Part shown: positions 36,035-48,137 of the stretch, in pieces | Layout of the letters: each line of letters starts with the position of its first letter | Position numbering within the stretch: position 1 is the first letter of the stretch | Assembly: GCA_022497145.1 (NCBI GenBank) | Contig: MU385875.1 | Coordinates: forward strand, 186,001 to 250,000 | Direction of reading: 5' to 3' | Source: Rostrohypoxylon terebratum | Taxonomy: Eukaryota; Ascomycota; Sordariomycetes; Xylariales; Hypoxylaceae | Length of the DNA stretch: 64,000 nucleotides | Position numbers and translations under genes: made by a program | The notes under the pieces: model-generated | Database searches by the model: none | Told to the model about the DNA's origin: nothing | What the model saw: only the letters and a program-made list of their open reading frames with translations

Positions 36035-37418
36035 CTATTGTTGGCCTAGTAGGTACCTACCAGGAAATTGACCCTGCTTTCCATGACACTTCCCAATCCA
36101 CCATTCGTTCTCGTTCTTGGTTTTGCTGACAATTTCTATTATATCCCCTGCCCTAAAACTTATGTCACCCTCGGCTTGGGCAGAGTAATCATATAAAGCA
36201 GTGACCGTCTCGACAGCGGGCGCTGCGCTGAGTCGACTAGGCTTTGGTTTCGGTGGAGGGGGCTTTGGCTTTCCTGCCGCAAGCGCAGCCAACCCTGCCG
36301 AGCTAGAACCACCTAAAGGTGGTGACATGGGTGACTTCAGACCGGCCGTAACGGAATAAGGTGGTGGGGGGTTCTCTACAGGATCTGGCGAGGGTTGTTG
36401 ACCATACTTCGCTGACGCTAGGCTCGGCGTTGACGGGCCAGCAGTGAGCAGACCTGTAGGTCGAGTACTTGCATCGATTGCTGGTGGCTTGTTCCCGTAC
36501 TTCGGCGGTCTCTTTTGGCCACTAGTCTTGAATCGAACAATGCTCAATTCTTCGGTTCGCTCCTGAATGTCCGCTCGTTTCTGCATGAATGCCTCCTCGA
36601 CGTCGAGTGTTAAGTCGAAGTACCCAATATCGCAATGTTGCATCTTCTCGTGAAGCGTATAGAAGATGTTTAATTGCATGTAGTAGAAAGACTGGAACAA
36701 CGGCTTGATAAACTGGCGCTCGAGAGTGAATAGTTTGGGTAATTCATCTTTTAGCAAATCGTTGAAGTAGTTGAATTCCTGTGTGGCTTGCTCGACATCG
36801 GTTTCTGCCTTCCATAAAGCCTTCTCATCCTTGGCACTCTTTTCCTTTTTATCTTGGATTTTCTTGAGTGTCGCATTGTGTCGATCGTAATCGAGTTTTT
36901 TGTGCTCACGCTTTGTCGCAGTCTTCCTGATGACCTTGAGTACGTCGAGTAGCTCGTTGGCGGGGCGAATGACTCGCGAGTCAATCATCTCAAGTTCGGG
37001 CTTAAGGGACTCCTGCAAGTCCTTCACTACAGCTTCGTACTCCATGCAGGCACGGATACCGTCGGGATTGCCTTGGATCTTTATGGAATCTGGATCAGAC
37101 ACGCGCCCAGATATGGGTTTGTAAATCTCGGTCATGGCTTTGCTGAACTCGATTTGATGGTTAAGCATGCCATTGATGGCATCGAAATATTTTTTGCTTT
37201 CATCGTGAAGTCGCTTAGTCTCGACCTCGAGCTCGTGGAAGCGTCGTTCGGCGTCGATGAAAACAGGGTCCTTGCTATGCTCACCAATATTGAACTTAGC
37301 TTTGAATTGTTGCGGTGCCTACGAATAAGAGAATGTTTGTTAGCTAAAATTTGACTTTAAGCAATCGGCGCATTTCGCTCACCCGGACGACACTCTTCTG
37401 GAAACCTCGGAAGCTCAT
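36035..37418 (-). CDS. RVS167: BAR-SH3 protein, RVS167/amphiphysin-like
   Basis: Membrane-curvature protein that acts with actin and Rvs161 in endocytic vesicle scission. Two exons, 37418-37383 (MSFRGFQKSVVR) and 37318-36035, with a 64-bp intron, give 439 aa. The first exon encodes the classical Rvs N-terminus. The BAR domain fills about residues 10-245 (ERRFHELEVETKRLHDESKKY... LPKLFTLERQFIKPLFQSFYYMQLNIFYTL). A Pro/Ser/Gly-rich linker with polyproline stretches (PPPPKPKPSR) follows. The C-terminal SH3 domain has ALYDYSAQAEGDISF, the tryptophan pair NEWWIG and FPGRYLL, where most SH3 domains have FPGNYV. Ends shortly after the SH3 domain. Confidence 0.96.
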
Positions 37419-38695
37419 CGCTTTGCGGGGTTAAGACGACCCTGCCTAATCAAGGGATGTCGGGTAACGATAGGTAGGTGGATTGGGGCCTTGGGAGGGA
37501 GTGGTGTTGGTTTGGGTTGACAAGACTTTTGGTACTGGAATTGAATAGGTACCTAGGGGCGATGCTCCGTGAAGCACGTCGTTGACTGTGTATCGTGCGT
37601 GGTATCAAGCGCCGTGTAAATTTTTAGAAGAGAAGAATGAAAAATAAGTAGTAGGGCATGAGGGTGACGATAAGATGATGTGTGATATAAGACAAGACTA
37701 CCTAGTAGTGGTAGAAGGTGGTTAAGGTTGTACTTGTAGTAAGACTTCCAAGGTTGTAATAGTTGTAATAGTAGTAATTAGTTAGAAGGTTAGAGGTCAA
37801 GTAGTTTGGAAGCTGAGAATAGTTGAATGGGTGCAGTGCAGTGCGGCAGTAAGAAGTTACTAAGAAACCGTAAGAACCGGGGTTAGTTATTCTTCTTCGC
37901 CCGGTGACGACGTCGTTCCTTGTGGCAGTGCCTTACTTAGCTCGGGCTTCGCGGAGAGTCCACAAGGTAGCTGCGTGTGGCTTGGCTGCTTGGAATGTTT
38001 ACCTTGGTCCTAGGTAGGTACAAGTACCTCAAAATGCTCATGCGCTTAAATGGGAACCTGGCAATACAAGAAACAAAACTTACCAGGTTACAGGTTACAG
38101 GCTACAGGTTACGGATGTTAAGGTTGCTCCTGACTCCCGAGCCTCCAATTTTTCACCCCTATCGTGTTACACAGGTAGATGGATAAAGCATCAGATATCC
38201 AAAATTCCACATGATTCCAAGGTTCCTTCTCCAGATACTTACTATATCGTACCTACCTAGGTAGATACTACATAGTAGGTATGCTTGCCGTGTTCCGTAG
38301 TGCAGGAAACTACTACTCTGATAATCCATGTTAAGTGACAGGGCTTAAGATTCACTAACGTCATCAAACCTAATGGAGGGGCAAGCGTCATTATAGGTCC
38401 CAGGAATTACGTAATATATGTAATACATCACTAGTACTAGGGTACGTCGTATTAGAGAATTGATTGAAATGGTTGAATTTGCGCGCGTCATAGTTCATCC
38501 GCCCCGATATCCCCGAGCTTTCAGCTCTGACAACGGCCGCCGAACCGACCGAAGCTTCGGAGCTTTTTTTTTCGCGCCTTTTTGACAATTGCTTTGAAAT
38601 TCGCCATCCCTCATCCGCCATCTACTTCTCTTTCTCCCAATTCCGTTAATTTTCTTCGTAATACGTTTAATATTTCGTTCGCATATCACGGAATC
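37419..38695. other. Divergent intergenic region (RVS167-like / NFS1)
   Basis: 1.28 kb carrying both promoters. Contains runs of GTTGTAATAGT-like sequence near 37750, a 7-bp tandem repeat at 38084-38111, and TACCTAGGTA-type motifs at about 37545, 38009-38028 and 38250-38282. No gene seen. Confidence 0.5.
38084..38111. repeat. Short tandem repeat, unit CAGGTTA x4
   Basis: Four consecutive 7-bp units (CAGGTTA, CAGGTTA, CAGGCTA, CAGGTTA) in the NFS1/RVS167 intergenic region; one unit differs by a single base. Confidence 0.85.
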
Positions 38696-40430
38696 ATGGC
38701 GAACGTCGCCTCTTCCGCCTTAAGACAGGCCTCGCGCCTCGGTCTCAAGCAATCCCTAGCTTCAACCCCTCTACGAGGAATCCCTTCTATGCCAAGAGTC
38801 GCTGCCGTTACAACAGCGCAAGTTTCACGAAGAGGCTATGTATCCGAAACAAAGCGGGATAATGCACAGGTCAATGTTGAGACTGCGATACGGTTAGATA
38901 AGAAGGATTTTATGAATGAGAAGGGCGAACTCATCACAAGCAAACCCGGTACTCCTGCGAATGCTACGATCAGCCCGATGGCCGAAGTTCTCAAGGAGGC
39001 AACTGTTCTAGAAGAAGGCCAGCGTCCCATCTATCTTGATATGCAGGCTACGACACCAGTTGACCCCAGAGTTCTTGATGCTATGTTACCTTTCTTCGTC
39101 AACGTCTACGGGAATCCTCATTCGCGAACACACGCATATGGCTGGGAAAGTGAAAAGGCCGTCGAGGAGGCGCGAGAGCATATTGCAAAGCTCATCGGCG
39201 CAGATGCTAAGGAAATTATATTCACTAGCGGCGCGACAGAGAGTAACAATATGAGCATCAAAGGTGTTGCGAGGTTTTTCGGACGGTCAGGCAAGAAGAA
39301 GCACATTATCACTAGCCAGACAGAGCACAAATGTGTCCTGGATAGTTGCCGACATCTTCAAGACGAAGGTTACGATGTCACGTATCTCCCAGTTCAAAGC
39401 AACGGTCTCATAAACATGCAGGAGTTAGAGGCTGCAATCCGACCGGAAACAGCCATTGTTAGTATTATGGCTGTGAACAACGAGATCGGTGTCATCCAAC
39501 CCCTCGAGGAGATCGGAAAATTATGTCGCCAAAAGAAGGTTTTCTTCCATACCGACGGCGCTCAGGCAGTCGGCAAGATTCCCTTAGATGTTAATGCGAT
39601 GAACATTGACCTGATGTCAATCTCATCGCATAAGATCTACGGTCCCAAGGGCATCGGCGCCTGTTATGTCCGAAGACGGCCTCGAGTCAGATTGGAACCT
39701 ATCATCAGTGGCGGCGGTCAGGAGCGAGGTCTACGCAGTGGTACCCTTGCACCACCCCTTGTTGTGGGATTTGGCGAAGCCTGTCGAATCGCCAAACAAG
39801 AATTGGAAGTAAGTTAATTATCATTACGTTTTCTAAACATCCTCCCTGAACAACTGATGAACTGCTTAAACATGCATGGCTTGCTGAATTCCTTGACCGG
39901 AGCTATTTTGTTGAGACACAGCACACGCGTCTGATTTTCTCTTGTATCTACGTACTTTGTCATTAAGTTTTGAAGAGCAAGTTCGTTTGGCTAACAAATT
40001 TATCCAGTACGACTCGAAGCGCATCAAGTCGCTTTCTGATCGATTACTGAAAGGCCTGTTAGCCTTGGAGCATACGAACCAAAATGGCGACCCTGAACGA
40101 TTCTACCCAGGTTGCGTTAACGTTTCCTTTGCGTATGTTGAAGGCGAATCGCTCCTCATGGCGTTGAAGGACATCGCACTGTCATCTGGTAGCGCTTGTA
40201 CTTCCGCATCATTAGAGCCAAGCTATGTGTTGAGAGCATTGGGAAATAGTGACGAAAGCGCACACAGTAGTATCAGATTCGGCATTGGCCGATTCACTAC
40301 GGAAGCAGAGATCGACTATGTTCTTAAGGCTGTCCGAGAACGAGTCACCTTTCTTCGTGAACTAAGCCCTCTATGGGAACTTGTACAGGAAGGTATCGAC
40401 TTGAATACAATCGAATGGAGCCAGCACTAA
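38696..40430 (+). CDS. NFS1: Mitochondrial cysteine desulfurase NFS1
   Basis: PLP enzyme that takes sulfur from cysteine for Fe-S cluster assembly and tRNA thiolation, in the mitochondrial matrix with Isd11. Two exons, 38696-39808 and 40008-40430, join phase 0 to give 511 aa. The N-terminus is an Arg/Ser/Ala-rich presequence (SSALRQASRLGLKQSLAST...SRRGY). Core motifs: IYLDMQATTPVDPRVLDAM, TSGATESNN, TEHKCVLDSC, HTDGAQAVGK, SSHKIYGPKG with the PLP Lys, RSGTLAPPLVVGFGEA, and the active-site Cys loop SSGSACTSASLEPS. ATG 38696 was chosen because it begins the presequence. The single intron is 199 bp, three times longer than the others here. Confidence 0.97.
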
Positions 40431-41485
40431 TTTGTCGCTAACCTCTGATCAATCACACTACACTCGCCTCGTCTCAGGAGTAAGGTGTAACGGTTACGAA
40501 ATGATGCCACAATATGGTCAATCTGGTCAATTTCTCAATCTTTATGGGCAGGAAACCGAGACCGATAAGGACTGGTTTGTACTTTAGGAGTTAGGTTGGT
40601 TGGTACGTTGTTTGGCTCGCCGCTCATTGCGAGCATGCATCAGGCAGGTATTGTGGTCTCGGGTCGCTCATGGTATGCGATTGTTATGAGAGGACCACCG
40701 GCTGGAAAATTCATATGAATAAGGATGTGTCTATTGATACCTACGGCACGAAGTGCTCGAATGAACATGGTTTTCACAAGTAAACACTTCTCTACCAAGT
40801 CCCTCCTATGAGAATCCGTGACAACCGTGATATGCCCTATATTAAATGGAGTTTCTCCCCACTTCAAAAATGAACCTTCCGACTTGTAGGGCTGATCTGA
40901 TCTGATCCAGATTGCCGGAGAAAGCTTGATTAAAGATTTTACCGACTTGTGGTTTAGCGACGTATTAGGTGAAAATAGCACATGAGAGCCCATGTACGTC
41001 ATCATAGAAATGACCAGAAATGTCAACAAACAAGTCGGAGCATGCGAGCACCGAATATTAGGAACACTCCCCTTCTATGACGAAACTTTTGAGTTCTACA
41101 ATGTATCATACTAAGTAACACACTGCCTAAAAACCTTAAGTGGCTTGAAAGGTTATCTGGGTCGGTGCAGAATAAATGACATCAACGAAGACGACCCGGT
41201 GCCACAATGAATGACGTCGTACTTTCCTAAAAGGGCAATTTGAATCTCCACCTTTGTGCCACAGGCACCAAACATCGTCACTCACCTGCATCAGATCTAG
41301 AGATTGGCCTCCGGGAAGCTGAGCCCGGCAGTGTTGTTCACCATGAAATTGAATTTTATATAAATCACACTCGACTCTCATCCTACCTCCAACTTTCTGA
41401 CACCATCAAATATATTCTGAAGCAAACAGATTGCGAATATCTATCAGTACCGTTTATATCAAACCTACTTATACTATCATTCAAC
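40431..41485. other. Intergenic, no gene recognised
   Basis: Between NFS1 and the CsbD-like gene. A 129-codon minus-strand ORF (40640-41029) exists but lacks motifs and a family; see rejected items. The last 150 bp are likely promoter/5' UTR of the CsbD-like gene. Confidence 0.45.
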
Positions 41486-42174
41486 ATGTCGAACGACAAC
41501 ACATCTACTCTCAAGGCAGTTGTTGACTCTGCCACCGGCACCATTCAGAACGCTTTCGGCAGTGTGACTGGAAACTCCGCTCACCAGGTATGCCCCCTAT
41601 TCCGCCCCTTTTTCTAATTTCCACATTGTTCCCCACTTGCTAACTAAACTACCTTGCAGACCGAAGGACAGGCCAAGCAGAACAAAGCCGATGTCAAAAA
41701 CGACGCCTCCCATGCGACAGCCAAGATTCCAGGGTTCGCTGCTTCATCATCAGGTGCAGTTACGAAAGATGACCCCAACCGAACTACCGGCGCGTACAAC
41801 CAGACAGTGGGCTCAGCCAAAGAGTTCGTTGGCGGATTAACTGGTTCAGAGGTAAGTATCCACTTCGGGGTGAGTCAATTTACGTTCATCAGCCAATGCT
41901 AACTATTCCATAGTCTTTGAAGGCGGCTGGCCGGCAACAAAACCAAGAGGGTCAACAGCAAGAGGCCAAGGGCCAACTCAATGACTATGCTGGCGGTATC
42001 TCTGATCGTGTTGCGGGTACGCTCGGCGGAGCTGTCGCCGGTGTCACTGGAAACAAGGCTGCTGAATCCGAATATCAAAAGCAACATGATGTTGGAAAGA
42101 CAGCTCAGCGAGGAGCCGAGACAGATATAGCAAAGAAGGCTGACGCCGAGTCTGCGGCCGCACGCAAGTCTTAG
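41486..42174 (+). CDS. CsbD-like small hydrophilic stress protein
   Basis: Three exons, 41486-41587, 41660-41851 and 41914-42174, all joined phase 0, with introns of 72 and 62 bp, give 184 aa. The protein is very hydrophilic and rich in Ala, Gly, Gln, Lys and Asn. It shows CsbD/YjbJ-type repeats: an N-terminal half with AVVDSATGTIQNAFGSVTGN and KEFVGGLTGSE, then GRQQNQEGQQQEAKGQLNDY and GTLGGAVAGVTGNKAAE. Fungal members have been described as mismatch/cruciform DNA-binding proteins (Hmp1) or as stress-induced proteins; neither role is tested here. No signal peptide or membrane segment. Family assignment is good, function tentative. Confidence 0.85.
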
Positions 42175-45100
42175 GCTCTTCACCGAGCTGCCATGTCAGG
42201 TATAAAGAGCCTGAATAATGGCGGATTCCATATGATACCCATGCGGAATGAGATTACATAACTGTAGTATGGCATTGGCGGATTCAAAAGATGGATTAGT
42301 CCGGCAAAGTGTGCACATATCCGAAATAGAATCTGTATCCACCTAAGTTCTCATAATGTCTAGATGCTTATATGACCACTAAGGATCCAGATTGGGATGT
42401 CCGGGGATAGTGATCCATTATGATGACTACCGAAAGTATATGTATGTCAGCTATCTGTCAGGCTTGTCAGCAGAGGGACGAATAGAAATTAAAACCAGCA
42501 CAATGAATTCGTCAACGCCCCCCTGTCGCGGCTCTCTACAAGGGTAACACCTGATTCTGCATCCCGCCTCATAGGGCAGAATACCTTGTATGTACAGCTT
42601 TTGTATCAACTTGTTTTTGGTGACACTTCGACTTGTTGCGATTTCGCTGCTAGTAAGACTCGGCTCTTCCCTAGAGTGTCTTAGGCAATGAGCTGCTCTA
42701 CTGGCAAGACCCTGTCATGAGGATTTGTTGACCGAGTAACGAAGTCAAATCGATATCTGAATGGTTAGAGACAACGTTCATCTTCACATGACGCTGGCTA
42801 TATCGGCACAGCCCTATGCAGATCAGATGAATCATACAATTTCCCGCATGAGGCTACTTACACGATTGCCTATTTTCTGCTAGTAAAGGCGAGCCAAATC
42901 ACCTGCCGCGATCGTCGATGGGTCGACGGGTGAAGCGTTATAGACGAGGTATTATACCAATTCCAACTTTGATCTATGATACTAGTTCCGCAGAAAACCG
43001 TAACAAAACAGCCGTGAAAAAAAGTGAAAAAAAAACCTCACATGGAAAAAGCAATCCGGAATGGAGAAACATTAATTTAAAAAAAAGGAAATTATGAAAT
43101 AGCAAGATACTTAATGCGAACTCCTGAGTGGCGGCTAAACGATGCAGCCACAGCCAGTTTGTGTCAGGTGAAAGTATTAGGTCTTGTAAGGAGTCTGGGA
43201 AGTCGCCAATCGATTGAGCTCCAGCCCTGGAGTCGTAGTACCTGGACCTCTGCTACCCGCTGTGGAGCACCCCAAATCCGCCTACTTTGCGCATGCACTA
43301 GGACTTGCCGATGTACAGACGCATGTATTGTACATGTACGTACCCGTACCGTGGATGCCAGGAGCAAGCACGCACTCGAGATCCAACTTGGGACAGCGTT
43401 AAACCTTCTTCTCTCTGCTGTGGAGCCGCCCTGCCCTATACTTGATCGGTACAGTGGCACAACTCCAACTATTACCCTCTTGAGTTGATTTTTAGCCCCC
43501 AATCTTCAACTTACCCTGAATCAAACTCAATTCAGCATAGAGCCGCAGAACATACCAGGCTCCAAAGTCTTCAGGGCTGACTACGCCGTGAGAGGAGCCT
43601 ATTCCCTCATGCACGACAAGTTTAATCATTGCCAATCACTAGCCCCCAACATACTTCTGTTTTCCTCTAATATTTTTAGTCTCTTCAACCTGCCAACCGG
43701 GGCATGGCCCGCGGCCAGTTCCAGCTCCATCCCAACTATGGCCCCTACCTTTCTCCTACCGTTCCCCTACCGTTCTCCTACCTTTCTTCCTAAGAAGGGT
43801 TGGAATAGACTGGATAGGTTGGTAGGGTTGGTAGGGTCGGATGGGTCGACTATGGTGTGCCGATATTTCCTCTCGGCCACGACATGACAGCATCATGGGT
43901 GTATCGAGTGTATCAGGTGTATCTTATTATGTATGTGCTTGGGAGTGTCACTATATCTTCGGTGAATACGGGCAGACACTACCGGCGCTATTCTAGGGGC
44001 TATTCCAAACACTATTCTCGGGATGCTTCCTTTGGAAGCAATCTATTATCGTCTAGTACACATTATCATATCATCGCTTGATATTGCTAAGCCATGTACT
44101 ATTTAGCTATTTGGTTGGTAAGTTTTTATATGTACCTAGGACCTAGGTATGTGAGCTATCTGCGGGTGTCCGGAGCTAGCTAGACTATGGATGGCTCTCG
44201 GTTGTGGCATTGGGTTGTATGCTAGGTATAGCAAACTACCTTGATCTACGATGATGTCGAGGGTATCTAGCGCTTCCCTTCCCATACGACCTAACGGTGG
44301 ATGGACAAGCTTAAAAAATCCGCACTATTCACCGGAGATTCAGGCATCTATCCACTCTCCTCTCTTATTCGTCTGCCGTACCGTAATATCTACTATTACG
44401 AGCCACCATATCCTGCCAACTTATTGGTGGAACACATCCATCTCAAGGCTCACCGAAGGCGTACTCTATTCACACCCTTCCACATGGCCGTTCCTGGGAC
44501 CATAAACTGCAGCCCAGATAGTGGAGCATCATGCAACAACTCGGTATGGGTGCAGGAATTCCTAGTCTCCTTGGGTTGTCGTCAGTCAAAAATGACTCCC
44601 AAGACGAAACCGGCACCTACTTCTTTCTGCAATGTGCGGGTCGATATCTCTTCTCTGTCAGGCAGCACTACACGCCACCTCAAATCTCGATGGTCTACGG
44701 ATTTTTCGCTGGGCACAAGTGCTGCTAATGCTCGCGCGGCTCTACCTTTCAAGGGTCTCTTGCAGGAGGAGTTCACTCAAACCCCTGCTAGAAACGTATT
44801 TCCATTGTTACTATGAACCGGGACAGATGCGTCGGTGCCACTCAAGAACACTTTAAGGAATCGGCTTAGGTCCGCCCATCTCCGCACGGCATCCCCTTAG
44901 GATTTGAACTCACAACCTACTTGTATCAACGGCCCACTTGTTTAGAGGTCATCCTACGACGTAGTGGTGCCTTCTGCTCACTTTGCGTCGACATACGCAT
45001 ATCCTCGTGGACACTGCCTAGGGATCATTAAGCCCTTACTCCGAGATTTCGGCGTTCTCCATCTTGGAAGCCTGAGGTAGTTGACGGTTTGGATCCTCCT

Positions 45101-45377
45101 TTCGGCTGTTTCCTGCTGGTTTCGAGAAAAAAAGTCGAGTGACACCGGCTGTCCTTTTAGTTGTCTACCACTCAGAACGCGAGTTTCAGGGGTTGACTCA
45201 TCAAGGCAGGTCCGGTACTAATAGATTGAGGTATCTCCCTTGTAGCATCTACCAGTGCGAGATTTTTACACCATACTGGCAGACAACAATCAACCGTTTC
45301 CAGACAAGCGTGACCAAAAAATCTATCATCATCAGTTTGAGATTAAATTATCCATCAACCCACGAACAACCTCGACA
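42175..45377. other. Gene-free stretch of 3.2 kb
   Basis: No supported gene. Overlapping ORFs on both strands (43114-43502, 43588-43887, 44251-44856) have no domains. About 43745-43795 is a run of CTACC(G/T)TTC-type imperfect repeats, answered by a GGTAGGGT-type run at 43815-43845. Near 44900-44944 is a tRNA-like B-box/A-box pair on the minus strand. It could hold decayed repeats, but no intact element is recognisable. Confidence 0.5.
43738..43850. repeat. Imperfect low-complexity repeats (CCTACCTTTCT / GGTAGGGTTG)
   Basis: A pyrimidine-rich run of repeated CCTACC-TTCTCCTACC-type units is followed about 20 bp later by the roughly complementary purine-rich GGTTGGTAGGGTTGGTAGGGT. The two arms could pair as an imperfect hairpin. 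Confidence 0.5.
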
Positions 45378-46440
45378 ATGGGTAGACGGACATCTACAGC
45401 GATGATGCGAATTGCGATCGCGGGTGCTGGAGGCTTTGCCTCCCTTCTAGCTCACGAGCTCTCCCGTAGCGCCTACGCAATAATCGTCCTTTCAACAAAG
45501 GTAGTCGGGCCAAGGTCACTACTACGTTAGAAACAACTAACTAGTCGATAGGAACATCCGGAATTCGAAGCTAATTACGACTGTCAAGTAGCCGTTGTCG
45601 ACTATACCATCCTTGAGGATCTTCAGTTCGCTCTCGAGGGCGTTGACCTCGTGATATCCACCATCTCGGGCGCAGAACAACTTAACCTCATTGACGCGGC
45701 CAGACGGGCTCGCGTACGCTGCTTCGTTCCCTCCGAATTCGAGGGTTCTATAAGTCATAGACCACAGGCGGGGAGTGATCCCTTCGATAATGATTCATCG
45801 ACGGCCTTAGGGCAGCTTCAACACTGGTCACAGTCAAGACAACACTCGATGAAATACACCGTTTTTTCATGCGGTGTATTCTACGAACGATTCGCCCCTG
45901 GCGGCCTTCAAGCATACAACATGGGTGTCAGTTGTCGGATTAGAAACCAGGGAGACTACATGATAGATGTAGAACGAAGAATTGCCGAGGTTCCCGAAGC
46001 TAATCCTCAGGGCCGCCCCGTAACTATGATATTGACATCGGCGTTCGATGTAGCACGATTCGTCGCTGCGGCCGTCGAACTCGGTATCGAAACATGGCCG
46101 AGAGAATGGAAAATGCGTGGCGCCCGCCTAACGACCCAAAGGCTTCACGAGATCTGTAGCGAAGTCCGAGGAGGTGAGTAGTAGAATACCGTCCATTGGA
46201 TCTTGTGGCTAATTCATCCAAGTCGAGTTCGAAGTGATCACGAGACCTTACGAACAAATCGAGCAGTGGCTTCGCTACTACGAGCAAAATAGAGACGAGG
46301 CTAAATGGTACTCGATGCAGCATCTTCTGCAGACTGCTAACGGCCGCTACGCTATGAGCGAGACAAATCTGAACGATGCGGTGGACGTGCAACCTATAAG
46401 CTTTCGTCAGTGGCTGTACAATACTTGGGGCCCAGCCTAA
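45378..46440 (+). CDS. NmrA-like / isoflavone-reductase-like NAD(P)-binding oxidoreductase
   Basis: Three exons, 45378-45500, 45552-46173 and 46223-46440, with introns of 51 and 49 bp, give 320 aa. A Rossmann nucleotide-binding start (MRIAIAGAGGFASLLAHEL) is followed by VVDYTILEDLQFALEGVDLVISTISG, RARVRCFVPSEFEG, and a C-terminal substrate domain with VTMILTSAFDVARFVAAAVEL. This layout is typical of atypical short-chain dehydrogenases of the NmrA/PCBER class. Some members reduce small aromatics; others, such as NmrA itself, only sense NAD(P). The first glycine motif reads GAGGF rather than GxxGxxG, as often in this class. In-frame ATGs at 45402 and 45405 are alternative starts that place the Rossmann strand directly at the N-terminus. 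Substrate unknown. Confidence 0.88.
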
Positions 46441-48137
46441 CACTACTAGTCTTGCCGGTTCAAATTGGCTTGGCTGGCTGGCTGTCATGTACCTCACCTA
46501 GAAACACTTGGGTAACCGTCTTTGTATCGCCGAGTGTTCTGCCTGCGATCTGCCTTTTTAACTCGCTTGCTCGGTTCTCCGGTTACGACGACCTTTTCAA
46601 GTGATCTAGAACGCGTCACGGGCGGAGTTGAAAGAAACACATTACTTATTTACTTATTATTTATTCATATGTCCTGAATATGTTTTCTACCTGTATCTGT
46701 TGGCTTATAAACTATATGCATGCACATCAGCATTTAGTGCTACCAGACCTGACTATTGACCGTGAGCCTGCTGGCTGGGCGTAGCGGTCTAATTAAGACA
46801 CCCTCCTCAATACAAGACTCGGTCGAAGTTCCCGCTATTTCTGCAATTCTAGGTGATATCGTCCCATGTAAGAGATCTTGTGAGACAATCTAGCCTTTTC
46901 CATGGCACGCCAATTCTTATTACTCTCCCACGTCCCACGTCCCACGTCCCAGTGGCTGCAGATATGGATATACATACGCTGCGTACTGCGCCCCATTCAT
47001 ATACGTACTAGGTACTATACCATACCGCCTCTTCCTCCTATGAAAACCGCAAAGCGACTGCTAAATCGTTACCAAACAATCGGGTTCATAAGGCCAAGGC
47101 GGTGTTCCCATGCTGGCCGTTCTCATTGGATATCGGATTACCTCAGTCGAATCCCGTTTAGGTACTGGATGGCCGGTTTGCTGACGGGGAGGGAACCACA
47201 ATGCTTACACAAAGTCCGAGGGGCAACCTTGGAAAGTAAACGCACGGTGATTTGACAGTCCCCCGGCTCTTCACTTTGACTCGTCAATCTACTAGAGCAG
47301 AAACCCGCTCAAGCGTTCGCGAGTCAAGCTACGATCGGGTGCTGCCTTGAACAACGATCAAGTCAGACTATACCTGATCATATATGCAGTCTTACGCGAA
47401 GGAACATATCTTGGTATATATATAATCTACACATATAGCATTTGCCTTACGGGAGGGCACCCAGGACGGAGCCGTCTGTTGAAACCGGCCATGATTTTCG
47501 TCCCTGCAGCTTTAGCTCTCATGATTTCATTCGTCCCGTCTTCCCGTTATTGCCTGGGATAAGCCCTAGATAAATTAAACAAAAAATCCCCTTTCCCCAA
47601 CGCCCCCATAGGCTATTCCTGCATCTCTCTTGCGTCTTTGCGTCTCTGCTTCTTTTCACGAGTGCAACGATGGGGCACGTATCCTGCCCTACGCTGATGC
47701 GCGTCAGCGCCCACCGAGTGCAGATAAGCCGTTGTAACACACTCTAAGTCGCGGGAGATGGTACCGTACCATGGCCACTTGATCTCGGACCCTTACCCTG
47801 TTTTACACCCAGTCTTTACATTTATTGCAGAGCCTCAATTTCCTAAATTGAAAAAGAAAATGAAGAAAAGTTTTTTTTATGTCTTTCCCTTCCCCCCCTT
47901 TACAAGAAAATCCTTCGGGTTGAACCGCGGGGAAGCCGGTTAAACGTCCCTTCGCATCTGCGATTATCACGGGGATGTGGGCATCGACTCCGGCCAAGAA
48001 AGGCGGCGTAAGGCGTTATGCGTGTCTCCGCCATTGCTTTTCAGGCAACCTACGAAAGAGACCTCACGCTTACACCTCCCCCTCCTCCTTTCCGTCTTTC
48101 TTTCATTTAATATTTGTTTTCTTTTTTTCTTTTCTTA
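46441..48137. other. Convergent intergenic region
   Basis: 1.7 kb between the 3' ends of the NmrA-like gene and the deaminase gene. Contains a 7-bp tandem repeat at 46926-46951, a GTACTAGGTACTA motif near 47008, and a CT/T-rich run before 48138. ORFs at 46902-47255 and 47347-47562 have no recognisable domain. Confidence 0.5.
46926..46951. repeat. Short tandem repeat, unit TCCCACG x3.7
   Basis: Three complete and one partial copy of a 7-bp unit without mismatches. Confidence 0.85.

Noticed and set aside
40640..41029. 129-codon minus-strand ORF downstream of NFS1
   Set aside because: No recognisable motif, no supporting splice structure, and composition not clearly coding; could be real but cannot be supported.
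43114..43502. Overlapping ORFs on both strands (112-124 codons)
   Set aside because: Mutual shadows in stop-poor sequence, with no conserved motif.
44251..44856. Overlapping plus-strand ORFs up to 171 codons in the gene-free stretch
   Set aside because: Three frames are open at once, no domain is visible, and there is no consistent start or intron pattern.
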